Of a stretch of 64,000 nucleotides of DNA, positions 8,831 to 20,469 are shown piece by piece. A model generated the notes under the pieces. The model was not told the DNA's origin, did not search any database, and saw only the letters and a program-made list of their open reading frames with translations. This DNA comes from Branchiostoma floridae (taxonomy: Eukaryota > Chordata > Leptocardii > Amphioxiformes > Branchiostomatidae): the NCBI RefSeq assembly GCF_000003815.2, contig NC_049987.1, positions 19,812,614 through 19,876,613 of the forward strand, in the 5' to 3' direction. The translations under genes were made by a program, and so were the position numbers. The stretch's first letter is position 1. Every line of letters begins with the position of its first letter.

Positions 8831-11800
8831 CCGCGTGGCGTGCGTGTTTGACCGAGAGGTCCTGTGTTTGAATCCTGTCGTGTCAGCGTTCTTGTGCCCT
8901 TTGAAATGGCACTTAACACGGCTTTCATCACTTTACTCAGGTTGAAATGAGTACCTAGCTTCGGCTAGGGCCGTTCCTCGAATAGGACGTTATATGGAGG
9001 TCCCGTGTTTTGGGAGAGCTACACCATACACACGTAAAAGCACTTATCGAAAAGAGTAGAGGACCTTCCCGGTGCGAGTGGATCAAATCATTCCAGCCAA
9101 AATGGTGTAGGGAATCTCCCGATCAGCCTTCGTAACGCCTGCTTTGGTATATCTGTCGATTGATTGCTAGTTGGTTGTCTCCTGAACTGGAGAGCACTCA
9201 TGGCAGAGAATTCAGTTCCCAGACAAAGTCACGCAATTCAGCTTTGGATCTGTAGTCGATGTCTGTGATCACCCTTCTAAATTACTTAATCTTGAATTGT
9301 GTTTCCTTATTAATTGTACGAAAATCAGTAGGTCCTGAGTTCGATACTCGCCATACCCCTGCCCCCATGACGGTGGAGTGACGCCCACCGAGCCTCACGG
9401 CTAATCTGTCTGAAGGTGCCAAAAACACCTACGGATTTGGTGCTGCTAGTGTGGCAACATCTGTACAGTTGCCACTAAGACCCGTGAATTTATTTAGTAA
9501 CTGATTCTAGTGTTGTAAGTCATGCCTCAATTCAGTTGTATTATGGTTGCTATGGTATTGAGTGTGACTAGAGTAAATAAGTGGGTCATGTATCTAGTCA
9601 AAGATAACATGAGTAGATATGTTTTATGGAGAGAAGCAAGGGGCATGTCACTATAAAGACACTCAGGATATTGGTGTCTACTGAGAAAGGAAGATGTACC
9701 TTATGTTCATATTGATATAACTTCATTACTCAAGTTGGTTGTATATTAACTTGCACAATTATGTAGCTGCCCATCTATGTTTAGTATATCATCTTAGTTG
9801 TTGGTCTATACCATTTATATAGTTTCTTCGCTTGTATATTTATGTTACTTGTATATCTATATTGTTCGTATACCAATTTTAGTTGTATATCTTAGTAATT
9901 TGTATATCTTTCAGTGAATATTCTTTGCATGTTAATGCCTATAACATAGTCGTATCATGTCAGCTAAAACAGTATGGGTGGTATTCGTGTGTACTAAGGA
10001 TAGTCAGTTCTCCTCAATATATAAAGGAATCAACGTTATCTTCTTATTCTAGCATATATGTTACTTGTATACATGTATGTATATATTATGCGGATATATG
10101 TCTTGCATTAAAATCTTTGTTGCTTGTGTCAAGGTAATGTAGGTTCGTTGAGTTCTTAGTATACGGAAGGAATCGATGTGATGATGTTGTACCAGTATAT
10201 AATGTTTAATTTACATTACGCGGATAGATGTATTTCATTAATCTTTATTGTTTAAGCCATGAAGACTGGAAACTTATTGAGGGCATGGATTGGATCATTG
10301 AAATTTGTCGGAAGGCATTATTGCCATTAACGTTGAACGGTGAGCCCAATGAACGTCTACTGGTTTGGATTTGCAACGTTTGAAGGAAAATATATGTTGT
10401 CAAGATATCTATTGACTTAAATAAACGTGACGTGTAAAAATTACACTTGGGAATTATGGATTTCTTTTACCGCCTCCTGTAGATGGTAGCCCGCAAACAA
10501 CAGCATGTTTTTAAGTAAACCATGAGATAAAGCAGAAACCATAGGATGAAACAGGGTCAGATGAATAATAAGTTATCTCATGGCATGGCTTTATTTCTGC
10601 GTTCAGAACAATTATTCATTCAAGTTATAGTATTACATTGACTGACAGTAAAATGAATATACTCTACTGTAATAAAAAAAGGTTCTTGGATATTAGTCGA
10701 ACGGGTCTATATATTGCTGATCTTGCGAATGCCGACTTTCAACTTGAGGTTTTCCTAATGAGCATGCGCACAAAACACTTAACATATTATAGAAAGAAAG
10801 TTTATTTGCAAGTTCTTGCCCAAGGGCTAATTGCAACATGGGGCATACAGAATACATAAAATAAAAGACTTTCGTATAGATAACAATGGTGACAAGTGGA
10901 AACAAGCGACTATTCTAGCAATAATTTGGACTGTTGAGAGCAACGATCTAAGCATTTATAAAAAGGATTCTGAAACGTACATCAAAATGTACATTGACAC
11001 ATGTCAAACATATGTATTAGATGCTAGCTATGTAATGATGCTTCGCCCCTAAGCTGATAGCTATTTTACATTTATCAACATGGTAAGCAGGATGATTAAG
11101 AATAACAAGAGGGTAACATTTACTTTTAGATAGTCAATCAAGGTTCGATATAGAAATCATGTCAGCTCATATAACATCTGACATTGACTCTGTACCATAT
11201 ACTTTATCTTGGATGTAGATTGGATGGCAGGTTGATTATCGCACACTAAAAAAACTGCCACAGCCTTCTACTTATGAACATTATTCCACGGGACGAACAG
11301 TGATCGAAGATAAGCACTATGTAGACCAAGCTGTGGTTCTGGTCATGACGCATATAGAAACGAGTTATTAAAGAAACCCTACTGTAGCTAGTAGCGAGGG
11401 GGAAGACGAGCTGTTCTCTGTCCGCGGCACTCGACACTCCACGGACATTGTTTCTGCATAACACAAATTAGTTCTGAGATTTGGTAAGGTTATTTGAATG
11501 TATATTAAGCACAGAAAGTCACGACAAGCTAGAGGTACTAGCTTATTATTGTCTTGCTACTTACAAAAGACATGACGCTAAAAGCAAGGCTAAGCGACCA
11601 GGCAAAACATTAACAACACGATTGTACTTTCTCATTCATCTCAAGAACATCTGCTGCAATAATGATATTGACGAATAGCGGGTTTGTAATAAGCGTAAAT
11701 GCATTAAAAATGTCTGTCAGTTATACATAAGAGTATGGAAGAAGTGGGCCCATTTGTAGTTACCTTAAGTTTGTCTTCCTGTCGTCTCTCTACTCCCCTG
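8831..11800. other. Intergenic, repeat-rich; possible tRNA-derived SINE pieces
   Basis: No gene is supported. Two short stretches resemble Pol III B boxes: GAGGTCCTGTGTTTGAATCC near 8855 and AGGTCCTGAGTTCGATACTC near 9330. This hints at tRNA-derived SINEs, but I could not see a convincing A box. The interval also holds one copy of the TTTATTTGCAAG repeat at about 10798, and AT-rich sequence with many short chance frames. Confidence 0.4.
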
Positions 11801-14800
11801 TCATTCATTGTTATCCGCAGTGCGTTCGCCTCCACTGCTGCTGCTGGCATCTTGGGCTGATTCTGAAGTCTCAGAATCTGACGCCTGGAGAAAGGAGTGC
11901 AATAGACACCTTTTCAGTAAGTAATTTGTATCGCAGCCACAAGAGTAACCATGAACAATTGTCTACAAACATGGAGAAATAACTGCAGCAATACTTGCAT
12001 ACTGAGGCCATTTTCGCTGAAACACATACGGCGATCGCGGAGCAACCTTACGACAGCCAAAAGTATACAATGTAAGTGACCATTTCGAATGATTTCATAA
12101 CTGGAGTATAACGCAAGATCTAAATGAATGACTTTCAAAGCTTTCGAGAGAACCTAAATACTTGAATTTGAAGAAAAAATAATGAGCATAGGAAATGTTA
12201 CCATGATTTGAATAACTTAACTTCTATCCTACCAGCTTGGCCCGGATTACCTGTCCAAAATCCACCTGTATACAAATGTATTTTTTTCATATTCTATGAT
12301 TTCGTTTGGTTTTACTCAACATTATGTTTGTTATATTTTCTTGTCTGTTATTGTTTCAATGTTCGTTTGTACTCTCAGTTTTTGATAACGGCATGAAAAT
12401 AAGCGTGTTGAGCTTGAGTTTGTCACCATAATGTTATGTACTTATGTGTTACAATAAAAAAAAAATGTTACCATTGGATCGGATCGGAAGCGGAACATGT
12501 ACGGGTTGTATGGCATGAGGCGAGAAGCGCCGGGGGCCAGGGGCGCACAGCTGTACCGGCCGGTCACCATCCTACCGCAGTAGTACCCGCGGGGGCAGTC
12601 CGAGTTCCGCCGGCAGCTCGGCAGGCTGGCCAGGAAGTGGGGGAACAACTACCCACAGGGAAGACAGAGTCAGGCATGTAAGCAAACGTCCGTGACTGTG
12701 TGTATAAATCAGCAGAATTCAGCATCATGTCCTGTATTTTGAAACCAGAGATAGATTGCCAAAAAGCAGCTGGATATGATTTTGGAAACCGTCAGACGTT
12801 TCAACTAGCATCCACTAGTTTTCGTCAGTGCTTTTTGGCATATTTTATTACCTGGATGTCTAACCTTCATCGACAGAGATAAATCTAGATTGATTGTAGT
12901 TGTTTACCGTGAGGTTAACTCCCTTGATTGATATAAAAAGCATGCTAATATACAACAAACTGCAATAGTTGTGTATGGATAACGAAATTTAACACATTGA
13001 CCCATGCATTACTGTATCTTCACTATTCAAAAGGCAGCGTATTGATATTTGATAGTACCTAAAGGGCAACTAAAATGTTCAGATACCCCCTTACAGCTTG
13101 AGCATATTTACCGGAGTTTGAGGGCGCAAAGCAGCCGCCTATTGAAAAAACACATTCATTGAAACCGACAGCGTAGACACACACATTGAAACATTCATCA
13201 ACACGCACACATTGAACATTGCCATCACTGTAACTATTAGATTCAACGAATGTTTCGATAATGCAATACACTCTCCAAAACGCCCAAATAATGTCAGGTA
13301 CATTCATATTGTTTAAGTATATTTACCGGAGTTTGGGGGCGTAAAGCTGCAGCCTATTAAGGAAAGTGAAGATCAGTTGAAAATGGTTAGGTTGATTACA
13401 TAAAAGGAAATACAGTCAGGTTCATTTGTCGCGGGATTGTTAGATGGATATACATACCTTAGGTAAGGTGCGCTCACACCGCACTTGTGACAAGCTTGCG
13501 TCACTACGGGGTTCGAAAGAAACTCAACGAATCTCAGAGATACAGAGCGAATTGTCTTAATTTTTGTGTTTTTTGTTGTGTTCTAAGTCATACTTTTACG
13601 TATTACTAAATATCTAAATTATTTTTTTTAAACGGAGAAAATAACAAAACAGTGACACAGTGACGCAAGCATGACACAAGTGCGGTGGGAGCGCACCTGT
13701 AAGGTTAAATGACAATCATACTATCATGGTTCGTAAATAGACAGAGAGAGAGAGAGAGACATAAGACATGTAAAACAAAGGACAGGTAAAACTAAGATGA
13801 TATCGCAAATGATTACATTGGATTACATTGTCAGGTTTCTGTATAACTTTCTAACATATCCCACTAGGTCATAGTCATAATCTGTGCTTGGTTTTAGAAT
13901 AGAGCCAAGGTGGTAGCTGATGAAGATTATTTATTGGTGTTGAAAATTGAAGAACGCATCCGTAAATAACTTCATCAGGTTGGCAATTGTTCATATAGTA
14001 AGGTTCTTTAGGCACAACTTACTTCCAACGTTTCGATGTCTATTAGACACCATCATCAGGGTAGAAAGACTGGAAACTACTTCTTGCTGCTATTTATAGC
14101 CGATGTAGTTTCCAGTCACTCTACCCTGATGATGGTGTCTGATAGACATCGAAACGTTGGAAGTAAGTACTCCTTGGTTGTGCCTTGAGGGCATCCGCCA
14201 GTGATTCAATATACAATCTCTTAACAATGGGTTCCTATGCCAAAAAGAGGAGAAAGCAACTGTTAATAACTCAACTTTCTCGGACGTTACTGGCACACAA
14301 ACATGCCCTCATTTGAAAGCCCGACATCTCAGCTATCCAAACAAACACATCTCGGCATGAATCTAACGGCACAAACTTCCGGGAAACTGAAAGATTGACC
14401 CATGACCTCAAAACCGCACCACAACCCAGTGAGGAGGCCATGTGCTTGGGCAAAAAAGTTCCAACTTTAAACCCCCTAACAACCACAAAAACTCAGCTTT
14501 TTGGCCCTAATCAGAAAGTAGAAACCCTCCCCTGTCACACCCACCTCAAAACTGCCAGGATTTCTACCCATCTACCAGAAAAAAAATCTTGAAGTTTTAG
14601 ACCCTGAACTATATTCGACCACCATCAATTTGCATGGCGGATTGACTGGCGGATCCCCTAAAGAACCTTACTACTTTGTATATGCATGTTAATGAGAAAA
14701 GCGTGTCGTACCGCGCTGTTGACATAGTGAGCAGGCAGTCCGCTGACGCTTCTCGGGATGCAGAGGTGAGTCTGCCCCAGGCCGCGGAAACTCTGACAAT

Positions 14801-14858
14801 AGTCTCCGGGAAGTCGGCAGTCCCCGTTACTCTGGCAGGTCGTCGTCAGAAAGGGAAC
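11801..14858 (-). CDS. Cassette D: secreted cysteine-rich protein, three exons
   Basis: Exons (minus strand): 14858-14712, 12648-12472 and 11884-11801 (stop TGA), all phase 0, 408 nt, 135 residues. Exon 1 carries a 4-Cys module (CQSNGDC..GDYC...LC). Exon 2 carries a second module (CRRNSDC..YYC...SC) and an MPYNPYMFRF end. Exon 3 is short and acidic/Ser-rich (ESAQDASSSSGGERTADNNE). Acceptors TTCCAG, GGGTAG and CTCCAG and donors GTACGA and GTAACA fit. It is exon-for-exon paralogous to cassette C. I found no signal-peptide exon beside it; it may use the one at 33682-33747 or an unseen local one. Function unknown; probably extracellular. Confidence 0.65.
13466..13698. mobile_element. MITE family 2, copy a (AGGTGCGCTC termini)
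   Basis: The termini AGGTGCGCTCACACCGCACTTG and the inverted CAAGTGCGGTGGGAGCGCACCT are flanked by the three-base duplication GTA (13463-13465 and 13699-13701). There is no coding capacity. Three-base duplications and the family's TAA/TTA sites suggest a PIF/Harbinger-type non-autonomous transposon. Confidence 0.8.
14018..14168. repeat. Long near-perfect inverted repeat (about 63-bp arms)
   Basis: The left arm is 14018-14080 and the right arm 14106-14168, with a 25-base spacer. The arms contain CCAACGTTTCGATGTCTAT and CACCATCATCAGGGTAGA and differ at only about three positions. Weaker pairing continues outward (GGCACAAC at 14011, GTTGTGCC at 14176). The transcript would form a strong hairpin inside the first intron of cassette D. 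Confidence 0.8.
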
Positions 14859-14935
14859 CTGGAACAAAACACAAATCGGTTAGGGCATGTACATCTTCAA
14901 AGAATGGCATTAATAAAAAAGCAATAACTGTTTAT

Positions 14936-15080
14936 TGAAGTTTATTTGCAAGTTCGTGCCCGAGGGCTAATTGCAAGTACATGGTATAAACATAGTACAT
15001 ATACAAGTGGAAACGAACAGTATTAAATAATATTCTACTCTAATGTTAGTGTTAGCTATTTATAAACAGGTTGGGTTTGA
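14936..15080. repeat. Dispersed repeat, TTTATTTGCAAGTTCGTGCCC family
   Basis: GAAGTTTATTTGCAAGTTCG then CCCGAGGGCTAATTGCAAG and GGTTGGGTTTGACTT. A nearly identical copy lies at 49430-49565, with shorter diverged copies near 10798-10845 and 43722-43770. It resembles the tail of a retroelement, but its class is not clear. Confidence 0.7.
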
Positions 15081-16584
15081 CTTTTCTTTTGCAATGACAA
15101 ACGCTGATGATGAGTTGAATAAAAAAATCATCAAAAAGAATGAAACAGGCACATTGTTCATATAAGTTTACATGCCATATTCAGGAAACAAGTTAGATAC
15201 AATGTAGCATTGCATTTTGATATGTAATGTTTGCATTGACACAAAACGTGTACATGAGTTCTGTAAGGGTATGGGTTACATTAGAAATATCAACAAGACA
15301 ATGTGAATTGTTAATCATTAAAATTTTAAAGTAATTAATTCCGTGTTAACTGGGGAGAAGAGGGTGATATTTTGTTATTTGTTGTTTCTTGGATTGGTAA
15401 TTCAATCATACGCCGTTTGGTTAAACACGTATAGCCAGAAACGTAACTGAAGCAAATAATGACAAAGAGAAACCCATTAAAAACAAACACCAAGATGATT
15501 GAGTTTAGTGAGACATGGGGTATGTTAATACATGAGGTTTGTGTTGGGACGCTGATTGGAGACAGACATCTTCGTCCATACCTTCGCCACAGTCCTTTAT
15601 TCTTCTTCCTCACTTGTGGCCATCGTTGGAAGGTTTTGTTTTATAACCAGTGCAGTTCATTCTGTTTGCGTCCTGTTGAAGGTCGCTGCTGTCTGCATCC
15701 TCTCTCAAACTCACAGAAACCACGTAATGAGCGTCGCTTTACCAAATGAATGTTCTATTAAATTGTTATCCTTATGTCTCACTTCGTACACCTTGTAGGC
15801 TGTTATAATTTGCTATTCATTCCGTCAACACCGTTTCACTTGGAAATGTACACTACATACACTTAAGCGAGGGTAAGAATGACATGCGAATGATGAAAGG
15901 ACAATTTGGTAATGTTCTGATTATGATTTTATTAAGATGATCTCAAAAGTCCACAGCCGGTCCAGGTCAAATTTCTGATGAGGTTCCATGTCTTAACGTT
16001 AAGTCTATATAAATAACATAGCATACAGTTCGAAAATATAAACGAATAGATATGATAATTACTTCGGGAAAATGGACTGTATGTACTATGTACTGTATCT
16101 GGGACAGAGTACTTGTCGAAAACTAGCAGCAGCTGTTTTCCTGGTGATTATATTAACATGTTATAAAGGCCTTGCTGTCCGTTTTATCTAACAAAGCGGA
16201 GGTATACAAATTTCACAAATGTAAAGCCTCATGACGCCAGAGGGGCACGGACAGTTGCAGACCGTTTCCCCGCGTTACCTACTCGTCCCCAAGTTCCCGT
16301 CGTCGATGCTAAACATACTGTACTGTCCCTAGACTCAGTATCTACTGATTAATTACTTTAAGAGGCTAAATTCGTGATTGCATCGCGTCCCACGCCTGGT
16401 AGGTCTTCACTTGCCGCCGATTCTACGAGCTGCAATGAAATAAATGATGATTGGAATGATTCATTGTAGAGCAAACTGTACGAATTGGTTGTTCATTATT
16501 TACGGGTAGATACGAATAAAGCTCACAATGTTTGATCTACCTTAATTTAATTGTCAAAGCAAAATCTGCATCCGCAAAAACTAA

Positions 16585-16831
16585 AGGTGCACTCTCACTG
16601 CCTTTACGTCAAGCTTGCAAAACTGCGGGGTTCGAAAGATGAATTTCAGAGAGAAAGAACGAATTTTTCTTAGTAATAATACTTGTTGCTGATTTTTGTC
16701 ATCTTCTTAGTCAAATTTCTACGCATTAAGCAATATCTAAATGATAAATAGGAGAATATAACAAAACTGTGACGCAGTCGACGAACCCCGCAGTGACGTA
16801 AGCTTGACACAAGTGCAGTGAGAGTGCACCT
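16585..16831. mobile_element. MITE family 2, copy b
   Basis: The ends AGGTGCACTCTCACTGC and GCAGTGAGAGTGCACCT are inverted and flanked by TAA (16582-16584 and 16832-16834). It lies 25 bases downstream of the cassette C stop, so probably in its 3' untranslated region. Confidence 0.82.
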
Positions 16832-16855
16832 TAACGCCTTCCAGATAAAGAATTG

Positions 16856-19084
16856 TTACGAACCGAGAAGCCCAGGTGGTCCCCTGGAAGCCGGTTGGCC
16901 TCCTCCCCGCCCCGACTCGGCCTCGTTCCCCTGCTGCTGGGCAGACTCACCGGGCTGGCCGGACTCAGAATGAGGGTCAGTAGCCTTAAAGTAAACATTT
17001 AAAACAGGCCATTAATGATTTATGTCCTATAAAATCAATACATTGATAATAATGCAAATGACTGAAATGTTTTCTGATATGTGTTGGTACAAATGTGCAC
17101 AGAGAAGAATCGGTGGACTTATCAGAGCTCTTTATTCACATTAATTCAGATATCTAGTATCTAAAGAAAACAACAAACGTTAGGACTGATGACAATACGT
17201 CTACAGGTACTTACTTCTGTCCGGAAGAGGAATGGGTTGTAGAGTCCATACGGGTTGTACAGCCCGTAAGGGTGAGGGTAGAAGGGTGCCCCGCGCGGCG
17301 CACAGGCCAGTCCCCCCGCCACTACGCTGCTGCTGGCACAGTAGTGAGTGGCAGGACAGTCGGCGTCGGTCACACACGCCCTGCCGCCGGCCAGAGCCAG
17401 AGCTGCCGCCGTGGGCAGGTAAGGATACTGCCGGAGACAAGGTAACAGGTTGGTATCATTTTCACCATTACGAAGAAGCGAGGAGAAGCCGAACTTCTGT
17501 ATTACACAAGATTTGTGTTACTTTTATACAACACATGTATGTATATATGTTTTGACTTGTTGTGACCCTACTTGGCTCGGTCGGGCAAAACTGTACAATA
17601 AAAGTCTTCATTCATTCATTAATCCTTGCTATCCCTGATTTCACTTCGACAACATAAAAGGTCAAACATATGTTGCCGTTATTTTCGTATCCAAGACTTC
17701 ACTCACTATCACCTTGAGCTCTTAGCTTTCTTCCTTCCTTCCTTAAGTAGCAACCATGTTTCAAATAATGTCAGCAGAGGATAGAACTCATCAAATGTAT
17801 GATTATACTCTGCCCCCCCCCCCCCCCAAAAAAAAATTCTGTTGTGGGTTCAAGGCTCACATAATTTATGTTCAAACTATCGAGAGTAACGATGGAGTCA
17901 AAAATTATCAACGATAGGTGGTTCTTAAACTTCACAAACTCCACACTGATGGCTGTATTGATTCAAAACACCCCCGTAAAGTGGAAGCACCCCCGTATTG
18001 TAAACATATTTACCGGAGTTTGAGGGCGCAAAGCAGCAGCCTATTGAAGAAAACATTCACATTCATTGAAACAGTGTAGATTGCCCATATACAGAGAAAC
18101 ACCGTATATATATATATATCTATCTAACACTTTAATCCAGGAACTATTCATGCAGTTCGATTAAAGGTATCATCGTCGTTACCTTTAACTGGATTTCTAG
18201 AAATATGGCTTCATATTCAAACATGATTTCAAAGACAAAAAAACGTACAAAGGTCAAATCACATACACCTTTTTATCAATGAAATTTCGTTTAATATACG
18301 AGATTTTGGTCTCACGACAGTTGCCGCCTCAATGGAAAGAAGCATCAGTGATTCCGATTTATGTGAACATGTCGTATATGATTCTTCAGTTCATTCAAAA
18401 TATATCTACTGCTAAACGGAGAGCAAGAGACAGTTTGATTCAAAACGGAGAGCAAGAGACAGTTTGATTCAAAACGAAAAGAAAAAGTTTGATTCAAAAC
18501 GGAGAGCAAGACACAGTTTGATTCAAAACGGAGAGCAACAGACATATCTTGATTCAAAACGGAGAGCACGAAACAGTTTGATTCAAAACGGAGAGCAACA
18601 GACATATCTTGATTCAAATCGGAGAGCACGAAACAGTTTGATTCAAAACGGAGAGCAACAGACATATCTTGATTCAAATCGGAGAGCACGAAACAGTTTG
18701 ATTCAAAACGGAGAGCAAGAAACACATCTTGATTCAAATCGGAGAGCACGAAACAGTTTGATTCAAAACGGAGAGCAAGAAACAGTTTGAATTGATTCAA
18801 AACGGAGAGCAAGAAACAGTTTGATTTGAAACGGAGAGCAAGAAACAATTTGATTCAAAGATTCAAAACTGAGAGCAAGACACGGTTTGATTCAAAACGG
18901 AGAGCAGGAGACAGTTTGATCTACTCACGTAGTTGGGGACATAGTGCCGGGCCAGTCCGCTGACAGTCGCCGGGACGCAGACGCCCGTCTCCCGTAGACC
19001 GTGGAAGGTCTGGCAGTAGTCGCCTGGTATGGTGCAGTCCGCGTCCGAATTACATGTCACGGTGAAGAATGGTCGACCCTGGGC
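16856..19084 (-). CDS. Cassette C: secreted cysteine-rich protein, three exons
   Basis: Exons (minus strand): 19084-18929, 17427-17215 and 16963-16856 (stop TAA), all phase 0, 477 nt, 158 residues. Exon 1 starts AQGRPFFTVT and holds one 4-Cys module (CNSDADC..GDYC...VC). Exon 2 holds a second (CVTDADC..HYC...AC) followed by a YNPYGLYNPFLF segment. The last exon is Gly/Gln-rich (ESAQQQGNEAESGRGGGQ). A GTGAGT inside the last exon at 16950-16945, after SGQP, could instead splice in phase 1 to 16429-16407 and end as ARRIGGK-stop. Read-through is favoured by the match to cassette D's last exon. The 'AQ' start is what one expects just after a signal-peptidase site. Function unknown. Confidence 0.68.
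18411..18922. repeat. 29/31-bp minisatellite abutting a 5' splice site
   Basis: About 16 copies of a unit containing GATTCAAAACGGAGAGCA, alternating 29 and 31 bases so that a higher-order 60-base period is visible. On the minus strand the array starts only about six bases inside the intron that follows exon 19084-18929 (donor TAC|GTGAGTAGATC). Thus the first intronic bases belong to the repeat. Confidence 0.88.
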
Positions 19085-20127
19085 CTGGTTAAGAAATTGT
19101 GAACGTGTCCTTTAATTTGGAATCGCTCTCTTTTGATGATAAGGCACGAATCTGATTACAAAGTGTCCACACACTAAGCTGTCATAGATCGTGATGCCGG
19201 TAGGGCAGTATGCGTTTCAACAATATAAACAGAGTAAAACATGAACAGTGCAACATTAGACAAGTATTAAGAGACGTCACATATCAAGAAAGCCATACAA
19301 CAGCAAAGCCACAGATAACATCGATTCTAAGCTGATAATTAGATGGCGAATTAAAACGGACCACACCATCATACTTCATATTTGACAACGTCAGATGTTA
19401 CAAGCATTAGGAACGTGGGGAGATGAGGGTTAGGGGACCTTTGATACAAAGTGAGTTTTGATGAAAAACACCGAAGCGAGGGTTTTGGAAGCCCGAATTG
19501 ACTCAACATACACATGTGTTATTGACGAAACGGGCAAGATTGTCATTATTCAACACCAGTTTTGCGACACGTAAAACTAAATCATACGAATCATACATAG
19601 AACTATGTACCACACAGATTAGTTCCTATTCACACAATTAGATACTACGTTAAGTTTATTAATTCAGGTTCAAAACCACACCAAAAAAGAACAAGACAGT
19701 GTTCATACCTTCGATCGAACAGTTCTTCCAAAATCAGCCGAAGAGTCTCAGATCATGAGCCTCAATTCAGCACCTTCCATCCAAGTGGACGGGACACATT
19801 CTTGTACACGAATGGTTTACCTTCCTATTGCATAATTGTGTCGTGTGGAATTATGTAAATTCAAGCAAGATCTTCCAGTCGCTGCAATGTTTTATTGTAT
19901 GCAGCAGAACAATAGACTATTTACAATAACGCATACTTTTACTTGCAAAGTACCGTGTACAAGTATGACAATTCATTTTAGCTGTTTTCCCTACAGCGGT
20001 TATACTTAGACTCTGATTAGTATAAGTTTATTGTATTTCATGGTATTAGATTGATCATTTTAAAGTTAAAAGCGTAAAGGGACACATGTGAAATAAACAA
20101 GCAAAATATATAATTTCTTCTAAATAC

Positions 20128-20133
20128 TTTATT
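20128..20133 (-). terminator. Polyadenylation signal AATAAA for cassette A
   Basis: AATAAA on the minus strand, 337 bases downstream of the cassette A stop codon. Confidence 0.45.
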
Positions 20134-20469
20134 GTAACAACTTTATACACTGTTTTATTTTGATTGCTTCACATCAAATAGCTTGCATATCTCCGCATGT
20201 CTACACTCTATGGTCTCCTTCAATTGATGTAACATTCGCATGGCAACAACTAAGCACGATGGTAATCTATGGGTTAGCACAGTTTCTTAATTCATCACAT
20301 CATCACTTATTATTGATTTTATACTGTTTACCAGTTAACAGTGAAACTAGTAGATTTCAGAGTGATACAGGCACACACATGACTCTGCGTATACGTAGAT
20401 CTTTCAATATCATACTACAATGAGATCGTATTATTCATCTGTCAATCAATTGTCTTGCTGTCGGCTTCT

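Noticed and set aside
8813-9480. tRNA genes or clear SINEs from B-box-like motifs
   Set aside because: No cloverleaf and no convincing A box; kept only as a note in the intergenic entry.
10518-10588. CCATGAGATAA...TTATCTCATGG inverted pair
   Set aside because: The arms are only about 11 bases with a long loop; too weak to call an element.
18345-18848. Open frames with SVLNQ/ALRFESN repeats on both strands
   Set aside because: Artefact of the 29/31-base minisatellite inside an intron; the real exon ends at 18929.
19287-19326. Minus-strand MLSVALLLYGFLDM as a cassette C signal exon
   Set aside because: Hydrophobic as expected, but the only nearby GT gives phase 2, which does not fit the phase-0 acceptor at 19084.
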